A stretch of 64,000 nt of DNA from Roseivirga sp. E12 (lineage in GTDB: Bacteria; Bacteroidota; Bacteroidia; Cytophagales; Cyclobacteriaceae). Below, in pieces: positions 51,785 to 60,698 of the stretch. Made by a program: the position numbers and the translations under genes. The notes below the pieces were generated by a model. It was not told where the DNA came from. It made no database searches and saw only the letters and a list, made by a program, of their open reading frames with translations. Within the stretch, counting starts at the first letter, position 1. Each line of letters opens with the position of its first letter. The stretch spans positions 1 through 64,000 of the forward strand of contig NZ_JAGFMD010000003.1 of assembly GCF_017592825.1 (NCBI RefSeq), given 5' to 3'.

Positions 51785-53032
51785 ATGCGATATACAATAC
51801 TGACACTCGCGCTTTTATTTTCAATTAATAGCTTTGCCCAAAACTCTCTCGGATTCTCTTTCGATGATGGCAAGCAGTATGTTGAATTGAGCTTCAAAGA
51901 TGAAAGTAACCTCATTGTTGTCCCAATTCTCGTGAACGGGGAGGGCCCTTTCAATTTTATTCTAGATACTGGCTCTGAGTCAGGCATGATCTTCGATCGT
52001 TTTGTGATTGCGGATAATAATCTGGCTAACGCCAGAACGATTCCTATTTATGCCGGAAATGGTGACAAAATCACTGATTTAATTGTCGCTAGTAACCTCA
52101 GTATAAAATTAAATGGTGTTAGCGGAAAAGATCAATCCATGCTTTTGCTAGAAGAATCTGGAAAAGATATCCGTAACGTATTAGGTGTTGAGGCACATGG
52201 AATTCTAGGTTCTGAGCTATTCAATCGCTTTGTGGTGGAAGTGGATTACGCAAATGAAAAGCTTCGCCTTTACGAGCCTGACAAATTCAAGGCACCAAAA
52301 GGATTCCGTAAAGTGGATGTTGAGATCCGTGATTTTCGCCCATACATCGAGGCTCAAATCAAGCAGAAGGGTCAGAAAAAACAGAACGTTAACCTATTGA
52401 TCGATACTGGTGCGAGTAGTGCCCTATTTTTAGATCAGGAGCGTCATGAAGAGATTGTGCTACCAAAGCACACCATTGATCATTCTTTGGGAAGTAGCCT
52501 CATTGGCGAACTACAAGGCAAAGTGGGGAGAGTACAAGGACTTCGTTTTGGAAGGCGATTCAGGTTTACTAAGGTTGTGACTTCATTTCCTGAAAACTGG
52601 CAGGTGAAGAGAGTGGTAGACGGAATCGAAGGAAATGCCAAACAAATCAAACGTTACGGCACTATTGGTTCTGATGTCTTATCTCGCTTCAATGTCATTT
52701 TTGACTACCTCAATGAGGCCATTTACTTGAAGAGAAACGATGATTATAAAAACACCTTCAAGTTCAATACTGCTGGTTTCACTTTTAGCGCATCAGGAGA
52801 AGAGTTGAATAGATACTTTGTAGCTGACATTATTCCAGATTCTCCAGCCATGATAAAGGGTTTGAAACCTGGCGATGAGATAATTTCAATAGGTGATAAG
52901 CCTGTTTTCTTCTATTCTTTTGCCAGTATGAACAGCCTTTTAAGACAGCCTTCCGGGACTGTATTGAAAATTGTAGTCAAAAGAGACGGCCAGCTAATAG
53001 AGAAAACAATAGAATTAAAGGATCTGATTTGA
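51785..53032 (+). CDS. secreted retropepsin-like aspartyl protease with C-terminal PDZ domain
   Basis: I place the start at the ATG at 51785, so the protein begins with a signal peptide MRYTILTLALLFSINSFAQ and has 415 residues (an ATG 20 codons earlier is less likely). Two aspartyl protease half-sites are visible: FILDTGSESG (about residue 55) and LLIDTGASSA (about residue 206), each with the DTG/DTGAS catalytic triad motif, and a PDZ domain follows (about 335-410; SPAMIKGLKPGDEIISIGD). The pair of DTG motifs in one chain makes it pepsin-like in symmetry, but the spacing resembles Bacteroidota retropepsin-like proteins. The substrate is unknown. Confidence 0.9.
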   Translation: MRYTILTLALLFSINSFAQNSLGFSFDDGKQYVELSFKDESNLIVVPILVNGEGPFNFILDTGSESGMIFDRFVIADNNLANARTIPIYAGNGDKITDLIVASNLSIKLNGVSGKDQSMLLLEESGKDIRNVLGVEAHGILGSELFNRFVVEVDYANEKLRLYEPDKFKAPKGFRKVDVEIRDFRPYIEAQIKQKGQKKQNVNLLIDTGASSALFLDQERHEEIVLPKHTIDHSLGSSLIGELQGKVGRVQGLRFGRRFRFTKVVTSFPENWQVKRVVDGIEGNAKQIKRYGTIGSDVLSRFNVIFDYLNEAIYLKRNDDYKNTFKFNTAGFTFSASGEELNRYFVADIIPDSPAMIKGLKPGDEIISIGDKPVFFYSFASMNSLLRQPSGTVLKIVVKRDGQLIEKTIELKDLI

Positions 53033-53049
53033 TCCTAATTTCAAGCCAT

Positions 53050-53093
53050 AAAAAAAGCCCCGCCCCGAAACTTCGGGGGTCGGGGCTTTTTTT
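53050..53093. terminator. strong bidirectional terminator between convergent protease genes
   Basis: A GC-rich hairpin pairs AGCCCCG (53056-53062) with CGGGGCT (53081-53087) and CCCCGAA with TTCGGGG inside, flanked by a run of A residues on the left and seven T residues on the right, so it can act in both directions. Confidence 0.9.
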
Positions 53094-53110
53094 ATGCAAT
53101 ACTGTTTGTC

Positions 53111-55630
53111 TTACTTAGGATCAAGGATATTCTTGATTCTCTCAAGAGCATCTTCTAAGTGAATCTTAGACATTCTGTCCGCGGTTCTTGGAATAGCAGC
53201 TCTTACTCTAGACTGAAGTGTTTTCAGCTCTGCTCTCACAACTGGTCTGATGTCAGACTGACTGGCATCGATACCCGGTCCAAAGAACCTTCTGAACTGT
53301 GCTGGTACTGAAGGCATTTCACCTGTCATCAACAATTCCAAACGCTCGATATGAGCTCTCTGAAGATTCCTTCTATAAGTATCGATTGTTCTTCCTCTAG
53401 AAAGCTCAGACCAGATACCGTTTCTCACATCGGAGAAAAGCTCAGTGATGCTGTAGGCATCAGAACCGTTCATAGCATCATTTTCTATAACTCTTCCAAG
53501 TTTTCTCCACTCAAGAAGTGAGTTCATAGCATTTACCTGAAGTGAACGCATGCTTTCAACAGCGCCATAATCCTGAAGTCTACCGATGATCTCTTGATCC
53601 AACATCCATTTTGGCGTATTGAATAGGTTATCAGTGATGAACTTAACCGCTTCTTTCTGTTTCGCTTTTGGAGCATGAGTATATACTAAACCATCCTGAT
53701 CGGCAGTTTTGTAGTTCTCTTTTACGCCACCTACATAGCGACCAACATGACCCATATATCTGTTAAACTGAGATCTTACTTCACCGTACATCTCCTGCAG
53801 TTCGGTATAATCCGAGCCAGGAACGTAGGTCCAATCTCTAAGGTTTGTCATGATTCTCTTAAGGTTAGCAATACCATAATCACTGGCTTTCATTGCGTCA
53901 TCACCTAAGTCTTCGCTCTGAGCAGTATAGTCATTTGCATTTCCTTGACGACCATACCTATAAAGTGGGTCTCCGTTTTTCTCTTCGATCCATCTTCTCA
54001 AAGTAGGTACTTCTGCCTCTGGTGAGTCAGCATCCAAAATTGGTCTGTAGCCCCAAGAGATAGCATACTTATCATATGCACCAACTTCTGGCATTAAAGC
54101 AACACCTGCATCCTCTGGCTGAGCGATGTAGTTAAAACGAGCATAATCCATGATGGAAGGCGCAGTACCCATTCGCTGAGTAAAAGAAGCTGATCTTAGT
54201 GAATCAACAGGGTAAGCATTACTTGAACCAAAGTTGTGTGGTAAACCTAGTGTGTGTCCTACTTCGTGAGAAGATACAAAGCGAATCAAACGAGACATTA
54301 CTTCATCATCGAACTCAGAGCTTTGTGCTTGTGGGTTGATCGCAGCAGTCTGTACAAAGAACCAACGCCTAAGTAGTGTCATTACATTATGGTACCAGTT
54401 GATATCACTTTCTAAGATTTCTCCAGAACGTGGGTCTGATACGTGAGGACCATTAGCATTAGGAATCGGAGAAGCCAAGTACCTTACTACCGAGTAACGT
54501 ACATCTTCAGGGCTCCAATCTGGATCTTCTTCCTTGCTTGGAGGATCTGCAGCAATGATCGCGTCTTTGAAACCAGCTGCCTCAAAAGCAACTTGCCAAT
54601 CTTCAATACCATCTTTGATTGCTTGTACCCACTGCTTTGGTGTTGCTCTGTCTACATAGTAAACGATTTGTTTCTTAGGGACAACTAACTCTCCTCTACG
54701 GAATTTAGCCACGTCTTCATCTCTTACTTCTAGTCTCCAACGATCTAAATATCTGACCGTCTTTGATTGTTGAGCCTCAAGACCGTAATCTGTAGTTCCT
54801 CTAGCAAACCAACCTACTCTTTCATCAAAAAGTCTTCTTTGCATTGGCACTTCAGGAAGAAGAACCATTGAGTTGCTCATTTCAACAGAAATAGATCCAT
54901 CTGCTGAGCTTGATGGAGAGTTACTCGCGAAATATGTCTTCACGTGTCTTAACTCAATGTTTTCAGGATAACTGCTTACACGAGATACATAAGACCTTGC
55001 GTTGTCTAGTCTTGTTACTCTGTATTGTGTTCTTCTAAACTGCGGTAAACCCAAAGGCTTAACATCACCTGTGAGAAGAGCAGTCACATCAACAACTACC
55101 CCTGACGAGTCCTTAGACAGCGCCTTGATATCATAAGCAGCTAAAATTGGCTCTAGGTTAGAGTTATTGACTGCCTCACTAATTGGTAGTGAATCAGCAG
55201 CTGTTATTGTTGTCGAAATAATTCTAAGAAGAATTTTGTCTTCAACTCTTTCCCAGCGAAGCATTTGTGTGTTGGTTTTTCCACCACCAAAGCCTATACC
55301 TGATGCTGTCTTGGCAATACGCGTTACCATTAGCATGTCTCTACCTAATAGGTCATTAGGAATCTCGAAGAAGTACTTCTTGTCCAGTTTATGAACATTG
55401 AAAAGGCCTTCATCCGTCTTGGCATCTTTGGTTATTACTTTGTCAAAAGGCTGAATACCGCCTTTTTTAGGGGCTGGCTTTTTAGGAGCAGGTTTAGGTG
55501 CCTCTTGCTCTTTTTTCGCATCTTTTTTCTTTTTCTTCCGCTGAGCTTCAGCGGGATTTACGGCTATCAGCATAAATGCCGCAAGCGCGCAAGCAACGAG
55601 TGTTGCTGGTCTTAGATTTAGTATTTTCAT
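53111..55630 (-). CDS. secreted zinc-dependent metalloprotease (DUF5117/DUF5118/DUF4953 type)
   Basis: The 839-residue protein has a signal peptide (to about residue 29, ending PAEAQ), a basic Lys/Pro-rich stretch (about 31-57) and a long N-terminal domain (about 60-330). The metzincin zinc site HEVGHTLGLPH follows, with H455, E456, H459 and H465, and a Met-turn-like SIMDYARFNY near 490 completes the active site. A long helical C terminus follows. Proteins of this type are common in Bacteroidota and their substrates are unknown. It stands alone after the strong terminator. Confidence 0.9.
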   Translation of the reverse strand: MKILNLRPATLVACALAAFMLIAVNPAEAQRKKKKKDAKKEQEAPKPAPKKPAPKKGGIQPFDKVITKDAKTDEGLFNVHKLDKKYFFEIPNDLLGRDMLMVTRIAKTASGIGFGGGKTNTQMLRWERVEDKILLRIISTTITAADSLPISEAVNNSNLEPILAAYDIKALSKDSSGVVVDVTALLTGDVKPLGLPQFRRTQYRVTRLDNARSYVSRVSSYPENIELRHVKTYFASNSPSSSADGSISVEMSNSMVLLPEVPMQRRLFDERVGWFARGTTDYGLEAQQSKTVRYLDRWRLEVRDEDVAKFRRGELVVPKKQIVYYVDRATPKQWVQAIKDGIEDWQVAFEAAGFKDAIIAADPPSKEEDPDWSPEDVRYSVVRYLASPIPNANGPHVSDPRSGEILESDINWYHNVMTLLRRWFFVQTAAINPQAQSSEFDDEVMSRLIRFVSSHEVGHTLGLPHNFGSSNAYPVDSLRSASFTQRMGTAPSIMDYARFNYIAQPEDAGVALMPEVGAYDKYAISWGYRPILDADSPEAEVPTLRRWIEEKNGDPLYRYGRQGNANDYTAQSEDLGDDAMKASDYGIANLKRIMTNLRDWTYVPGSDYTELQEMYGEVRSQFNRYMGHVGRYVGGVKENYKTADQDGLVYTHAPKAKQKEAVKFITDNLFNTPKWMLDQEIIGRLQDYGAVESMRSLQVNAMNSLLEWRKLGRVIENDAMNGSDAYSITELFSDVRNGIWSELSRGRTIDTYRRNLQRAHIERLELLMTGEMPSVPAQFRRFFGPGIDASQSDIRPVVRAELKTLQSRVRAAIPRTADRMSKIHLEDALERIKNILDPK

Positions 55631-55741
55631 TGGATTGTATTTTAGAAATTCTGGTTCTTATCGAAATATAAACTTAATTCAAATTATAATGTGTCTGTTC
55701 CGTTTTATTTGAGTGGTTATAGACCTGTCTTAAGGGATATC

Positions 55742-56854
55742 TTGAAGGAAATAACAATCATTGGTGGTGGTTTAGCTGGTCTTGTCAGCAGCATTCTTTT
55801 GCAGCGCAAAGGCTATGATGTCAGTCTGTACGAGAAAAAGGAATATCCCTTCCATAGGGTCTGTGGTGAGTATATTTCTGACGAAGTAAAGCCTTTTCTC
55901 AAACGAAACGGTCTCTTTCCTGACACTTCCGAACCATCAGAAATAAAGCGTTTTGAGTTTACTTCTATTAAAGGAAGAAGCTTTGAACTGCCTTTGGACT
56001 TAGGGGGCTTTGGTATCAGTCGATATGTGCTCGATGATTTTCTATATCAAACCGCTCTTAAAGAAGGCATCAATGTGGTTACCAAAGCCACAATAATCGA
56101 TACAAGCTTCGAAGCCGATCGCTTCGTTCTTAGCACAGCTACCGAACAGTTCGAAACCAAAGTAGCCATTGCTGCCTATGGCAAAAAGAGTGTGTTAGAC
56201 AATAAGCTGCAAAGAGGCTTTACTCGAAAAAGAGCACCCTTTATTGGAGTGAAGTATCATATCAAAACGGACTTTCCGAAGGATAAAATAGCGCTACACA
56301 ATTTTCCGAATGGCTACTGTGGTATAAGCGCCATAGAAGATGACAAGTACAACCTATGTTACCTAGGAAGTAGGGATAGGTTACGAAAATACGGGTCCAT
56401 TACAGCGATGGAAGAAGCCGAAGTAAAGCGCAACCCATACTTGAAAGGAATATTCGAAAATGCAGACTTCCTTTTCGACAAGCCAGAAGTAATCAATGAG
56501 TTCTCATTTGCCCCAAAATCCGCAGTTGAGGAACATGTACTGATGACAGGGGACTCTGCGGGCTTAATCACCCCTCTTTGCGGCAATGGCATGGCCATGG
56601 CAATTCATTCTGCAAAAATTGTGGCCGACTGTATTGAAAGACACTATACAAAGGATAAGCTCAATAGAGAAGCGCTGGAAAAAGAGTATACCAAAACCTG
56701 GAATGACACTTTTAAAAAGAGACTTCGCGTTGGAAGAAGGACTCAAGCCCTTTTTGGGTCTTCAATTACCTCTGAAATAGCCGTGAGCTTAATGAAAAAT
56801 TCTTCGTTTCTCGCCTACCAAATCATGAAGAATACCCACGGACAACCCTTTTAA
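55742..56854 (+). CDS. FAD-dependent oxidoreductase, geranylgeranyl reductase/monooxygenase-like
   Basis: I place the start at TTG 55742 (MKEITIIGGGLAGLVSS, 370 residues), which gives the usual family N terminus; a GTG at 55691 would add 17 residues with no homology-like pattern. The FAD Rossmann motif GGGLAG is at residues 8-13, the VCGEYISDEV block at about 43-52, and the second FAD motif MTGDSAGLITPLCGNGMAMA at about 279-298. The family includes geranylgeranyl reductases and flavin hydroxylases. It sits in a set with a type III PKS, a UbiA-like prenyltransferase and a methyltransferase and may hydroxylate or reduce a polyketide or prenyl product. Its stop overlaps the UbiA-like stop convergently (TTAA). 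Confidence 0.85.
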   Translation: MKEITIIGGGLAGLVSSILLQRKGYDVSLYEKKEYPFHRVCGEYISDEVKPFLKRNGLFPDTSEPSEIKRFEFTSIKGRSFELPLDLGGFGISRYVLDDFLYQTALKEGINVVTKATIIDTSFEADRFVLSTATEQFETKVAIAAYGKKSVLDNKLQRGFTRKRAPFIGVKYHIKTDFPKDKIALHNFPNGYCGISAIEDDKYNLCYLGSRDRLRKYGSITAMEEAEVKRNPYLKGIFENADFLFDKPEVINEFSFAPKSAVEEHVLMTGDSAGLITPLCGNGMAMAIHSAKIVADCIERHYTKDKLNREALEKEYTKTWNDTFKKRLRVGRRTQALFGSSITSEIAVSLMKNSSFLAYQIMKNTHGQPF

Positions 56855-57756
56855 TAGACACCCACTACGGATAGAATATTGGTTGAATGCAAAAAGAGGT
56901 ACAGAAAAAAGCCTCCTAGGCAGGTAGCCGAAATCCAGTTCAGTCGCATAGTATTTGAATAGTCAGCCTTAGATTCATCTTTTAATGCCTTAAAAAACCA
57001 TTGGGTAAAGAAAATGATCACGGGTGACATGGCCACCAAGAAGATCAGCCCATAGTTCAGACTAAAGAATTCATTGAAATACAATACATAACCCAAGCTG
57101 GCAAGGCCAAAAAACACGCCTGTAAACAGAAACGTACCCTTAACGCCTAGTTTAATTGATAAAGTTATGTCTCCTCTTTTGGCATCTTCCTCGTGCTGAT
57201 AAATCTGCGTCATGGGATAAGAACCCCATAAAATAGCCGAGGCCAGCAGCCCTGGAATTAAAACATGTGGCCTAAAAACATTGGCAAAAGGAAAGTCATT
57301 GAGCCCAATGTAGACCAGCCAAACCACCCATGCTCCTTGAAAGAAGCCAGCGATCAGCCAACTCGTAAAAGGGTACTTTTTAAGTCGAATTCTTGGGTTA
57401 CTATAAGCTCTGGAAGCGATGACGTAGGCCAGCAGCATGGCCATCAGCGTATAGTTTCCTGGAAAATAGATGAAGGCAACCAACAAGCCTATAAGGTCAA
57501 ACAGTTGCGCTAGCCAATACAACCCTTTGTCAACCGGTGGTGGGTTCTTTAGACCACCGATGCTCTTTTCATCCTTGTCATAAAAGCTGTTATAAGCATT
57601 ACTGGCAGGATATATAAACAAGTGAAAAACTACAAAGAGGCCCAATAGGCCCGCTTCACTTAAGTTCGGACTGATCGATAGCGAAAAAAGGTAAATAGGG
57701 AGTAAAAAATATGAGAAATGAATGCGTAAATGGAGCCAGTTTGACCTTTTGAACAT
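56851..57756 (-). CDS. UbiA-family prenyltransferase
   Basis: The start is the ATG at 57756 (a GTG at 57795 would add 13 residues), giving 301 residues with about nine transmembrane helices. The first Asp-rich motif is NAYNSFYDKD at about residues 53-62 (N56 and D60), and the second is YQHEEDAKRGD at about 200-210, as expected for Mg2+-dependent transfer of a prenyl diphosphate to an aromatic or other acceptor. It overlaps convergently with the FAD oxidoreductase and lies head-to-head with the type III PKS; the close grouping suggests one pathway. The substrate is unknown. Confidence 0.88.
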   Translation of the reverse strand: MFKRSNWLHLRIHFSYFLLPIYLFSLSISPNLSEAGLLGLFVVFHLFIYPASNAYNSFYDKDEKSIGGLKNPPPVDKGLYWLAQLFDLIGLLVAFIYFPGNYTLMAMLLAYVIASRAYSNPRIRLKKYPFTSWLIAGFFQGAWVVWLVYIGLNDFPFANVFRPHVLIPGLLASAILWGSYPMTQIYQHEEDAKRGDITLSIKLGVKGTFLFTGVFFGLASLGYVLYFNEFFSLNYGLIFLVAMSPVIIFFTQWFFKALKDESKADYSNTMRLNWISATCLGGFFLYLFLHSTNILSVVGVY

Positions 57757-57806
57757 AATCCGATCTTTCGACAAACAATTTAGGTTAAAAACCACTAATA
57801 TAGGAT

Positions 57807-58910
57807 GTGACTAGTTCCATTCTTTCAATTGGCATTGCCGTACCAAAACACAAAATCCCTCAAACTCAGGTAGTGGAGTTCATGGCCAAGGCGCATGGTA
57901 TGAAAGGTGCCGAACAGGGTCGTCTTAGAGCACTTTATAGAGCTTCGGGTATTGAGAACCGCTACTCTACCATTCCAGATTATGCTTCTGATCAATTGGA
58001 AGGTCGGGCTTTTTATCCGCCAAGTGAGGGTCTCGATCCATTTCCAACTACAAAGTTCCGGTCTGATTACTATCGAAAGGAAGCCATTGAGTTGTCCATT
58101 AAGAGTGTGAATAATTGTTTAGTCCAAACGGCTGTTGATGTAAAAGAGATCACACACTTAATTACAATAAGCTGTACTGGTATGTATGCCCCGGGCTTGG
58201 ATATTGACCTTGTCAATCGCCTAGGCTTGAGTAAGAGTGTCGAACGTACTTGTATCAATTTTATGGGTTGTTATGCGGCATTTGTTGGTATTAAGGCCGC
58301 CAATGCATTTTGTGCCACCAACCCAAAGGCCAAAGTTCTTGTGGTCGCCACCGAGCTATGCACTTTGCATTTCCAGAATAAGACCGATGACGACAACCTC
58401 ATTTCGAACGCGATTTTTGGTGATGGTTCAGCAGCACTCCTCATCTCAGCAGATACTTCGGTGAGCTCAGAAATTCAGTTGAAGCCAGTCGCTTTTCACA
58501 ATGAAATTTTCTCCGGTGGTGAGCAGGAGATGGCTTGGAATATTGGTGATTTCGGCTTTGAAATGAAACTGAGTGCTTACGTTCCTGTGCTGATAGAGAA
58601 AGGCATTAAGAACCTAGTGCAACAGCTTAAAGACAAATTATCCATAGAAGAAATCCATCACTACGCCCTACACCCTGGGGGAAAACGGATATTAGAAGTC
58701 ATAGAACAAGAGTTGAAACTCGAAAAAGATCAGGATTGGGCTGGCAGAGAGGTGTTGCGAAGCTATGGCAATATGTCTTCACCCACAGTGGTGTTTGTGC
58801 TAAAGAAGCTCTTTGATTCACTCAACGGCAGTAACAAAGGAGACAAAATTCTTTCTCTGGCCTTTGGCCCGGGCCTTACCGTAGAGTCTATGATCCTAGA
58901 AGTTACTTAA
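57807..58910 (+). CDS. type III polyketide synthase (chalcone/stilbene synthase family)
   Basis: The 367-residue protein starts at GTG 57807 (an ATG two bases earlier is out of frame). The type III PKS catalytic triad is complete: Cys155 in NFMGCYAAF, His289 in YALHPGGKR and Asn322 in SYGNMSSPT. The NAIFGDGSAAL block near 201 is also typical. Such enzymes extend an acyl-CoA with malonyl-CoA and cyclise it to a pyrone, resorcinol or phloroglucinol. The starter unit cannot be read from sequence, but most bacterial ones with lipid-type neighbours take long acyl chains. It is divergent from the UbiA gene, 50 bp apart from its chosen start, and its stop overlaps the next minus-strand gene by eight bases. 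Confidence 0.94.
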   Translation: MTSSILSIGIAVPKHKIPQTQVVEFMAKAHGMKGAEQGRLRALYRASGIENRYSTIPDYASDQLEGRAFYPPSEGLDPFPTTKFRSDYYRKEAIELSIKSVNNCLVQTAVDVKEITHLITISCTGMYAPGLDIDLVNRLGLSKSVERTCINFMGCYAAFVGIKAANAFCATNPKAKVLVVATELCTLHFQNKTDDDNLISNAIFGDGSAALLISADTSVSSEIQLKPVAFHNEIFSGGEQEMAWNIGDFGFEMKLSAYVPVLIEKGIKNLVQQLKDKLSIEEIHHYALHPGGKRILEVIEQELKLEKDQDWAGREVLRSYGNMSSPTVVFVLKKLFDSLNGSNKGDKILSLAFGPGLTVESMILEVT

Positions 58911-59361
58911 GCTTAAGAAAGCCCTCGTTATAAAGGAGGAATTTACCGAGAGTGGGGTGCGCACTCAATAATCTTTTCTGTTTGCTTAAAAAGAAAGATG
59001 AACTACTGCTCAGTGATGCTGGTTTCTTCGCCCTAAAAAAGTTTTGAAACATAGGCCTGCCCGAAGCATCAACAAAAGGCTCTCGGTCAACTTCAGCACC
59101 GGGTTTCATAAAAATGAATGGTCCTACAACAAAAGAGTTATCGGGGTAACTGTTCTTCAACTCCGTTTTCATTACCTCCTCTTCAGAAGGCAGAAATATA
59201 TCTCTCCTTAATGGATAGTAAGCCCATGGATTCTTGTATTCACTCATCACCTTCAAGATGTGAGACTCAGCCTTTTGGTTTTGGGACTCCTCTTGAGCAC
59301 AAACAGCGCTTACCAAAGTACTGGATATTAAGAGTGAAAAGAATAGCCTCGTAACGCTCAT
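58903..59361 (-). CDS. secreted hypothetical protein in the polyketide neighbourhood
   Basis: I do not recognise this 152-residue protein. It has a signal peptide (MSVTRLFFSLLISSTLVSAVCAQ) and a mature part of about 130 residues with a YYPLRRDIFLPSEEEV block, an SSSSSFF stretch and no catalytic motif. The mature part has no Cys. It converges on the PKS gene with an 8-bp overlap and diverges from the methyltransferase 50 bp away. Whether it belongs to the pathway is uncertain. Confidence 0.6.
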   Translation of the reverse strand: MSVTRLFFSLLISSTLVSAVCAQEESQNQKAESHILKVMSEYKNPWAYYPLRRDIFLPSEEEVMKTELKNSYPDNSFVVGPFIFMKPGAEVDREPFVDASGRPMFQNFFRAKKPASLSSSSSFFLSKQKRLLSAHPTLGKFLLYNEGFLKLK

Positions 59362-59411
59362 TATCCTTTAATTTAATCATTAAGTTTAATATTAACAGTT
59401 TGGTCTAAGGC

Positions 59412-60107
59412 ATGTTTGAGAAAAGAGCTTATGAAGAAGAGTTAATGGATGACTTAGACTCTGGAGGGGAGATCATTGACCAAACCCTGCGAGAGTTGGA
59501 AACCATCAATCGCTTACTCGGGGGCAATCAGGTAACCATCAAGGGTCTTCAGCAACTTCTTCGAAAGCATTCCGGCAGTGAGCCGATCGTGATCGCAGAC
59601 CTGGGATGTGGGGGTGGAGATATTATGATTCTCGTGGCCAAATGGGCAAGGAGAAAAGGCTACAAGGTTGAACTAAAGGGTTATGATGCTAACCCAAACA
59701 TTGTGGCCTATGCTCAAAAGAACTGTGCCGAATATCCAGAAACATCATTTTACACTGAGGACATCTTTTCCGAAGATTTTAAGAAGAATCGATTCGACAT
59801 TGTAATCTGTACCCTGTTTACCCATCATTTCAAAGATGACCAACTGATCTCAATCTTTCACCAGTTCAAGACACAAGCCAAAATTGGGGTGGTCATTAAT
59901 GATTTACACAGACATTGGTTTGCCTATCATTCCATTAAGTTGCTTACACAACTATTTTCGAAATCACCAATGGTTAAATACGATGCTCCGCTTTCAGTAA
60001 GGCGAGCTTTTCGCAGAGATGAACTACTAAAAATTATGAAGTCGGCCGAAATCAAGGCTTTTTCTCTCAGGTGGATGTGGGCTTTTCGCTGGCAGTTAAT
60101 CTTTTAA
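59412..60107 (+). CDS. class I SAM-dependent methyltransferase
   Basis: The 231-residue protein has the SAM-binding motif I ADLGCGGGD at about residues 56-64 and an acidic motif II (GYDANP near 84). An FDIVICTLFTHHF block near 127-139 and a C-terminal lid-like region follow. The acceptor is not decided by sequence; position next to the PKS suggests methylation of a phenolic hydroxyl or ring carbon. Its stop overlaps convergently with the nitroreductase gene (TTAA). Confidence 0.9.
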   Translation: MFEKRAYEEELMDDLDSGGEIIDQTLRELETINRLLGGNQVTIKGLQQLLRKHSGSEPIVIADLGCGGGDIMILVAKWARRKGYKVELKGYDANPNIVAYAQKNCAEYPETSFYTEDIFSEDFKKNRFDIVICTLFTHHFKDDQLISIFHQFKTQAKIGVVINDLHRHWFAYHSIKLLTQLFSKSPMVKYDAPLSVRRAFRRDELLKIMKSAEIKAFSLRWMWAFRWQLIF

Positions 60108-60697
60108 TACACCCATTCTACTTTGTCGTCAATAGGCCTTCTCTTACCCTTGGGCCATTTCTCCTTATTGATACTCCCTACATATAGGAAGCCCAAAAGC
60201 CGGTCCTTCGCCCCAAGCTTAAAAAAGGGCTTTGCTTCTTCATAAAAAGTGACCCCTCCAGTTCCCCAATAACAACCGACCCCATGTCCCGTTGCTGTCA
60301 AATACATGTTCTGAACGGCCATAGCTACTGAAGATACCTCCTCCACTTCAGGAACAGACTCTTTGGGGTCCCTTACCATACCAATGGCGATAATATGTGA
60401 AGAGAGAAGTGGTTTTGTGGCCAGCTTTTGAAACTTGCTTTCATCAAAGTTACCCGCCCTGGTGCTCGCCTCCTTGTAAAGGTTAGACTGAAAATCTGCT
60501 AGCTTTTTTAGTCCATCACCACTGAATACCATAAAGCGCCAAGGCTCTGTATAACGATGGGTAGGCGCCCAATTGGCGTTCTCGATCATGTCTTTGATGA
60601 CTTTCTCATCAACAGGTTCTCCGGTATATTGGGCTGGGTATATCGATCGTCTTTCTTTAAGCAATTGGTTAACCAACTCTGAGTTAAAATCAGGCAT
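60104..60697 (-). CDS. nitroreductase-family flavoprotein
   Basis: The 197-residue FMN enzyme has the N-terminal RRSIYPAQY block, the NANWAPTHRYTEPWRF FMN-binding region near 40-55 and the GVGCYWGTGG turn near 138-147. It would reduce nitro groups, quinones or flavins with NAD(P)H. It is followed one base later by the end of the upstream TonB receptor gene on the same strand, so they form an operon of receptor then reductase. Confidence 0.9.
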   Translation of the reverse strand: MPDFNSELVNQLLKERRSIYPAQYTGEPVDEKVIKDMIENANWAPTHRYTEPWRFMVFSGDGLKKLADFQSNLYKEASTRAGNFDESKFQKLATKPLLSSHIIAIGMVRDPKESVPEVEEVSSVAMAVQNMYLTATGHGVGCYWGTGGVTFYEEAKPFFKLGAKDRLLGFLYVGSINKEKWPKGKRRPIDDKVEWVY

Positions 60698-60698
60698 A

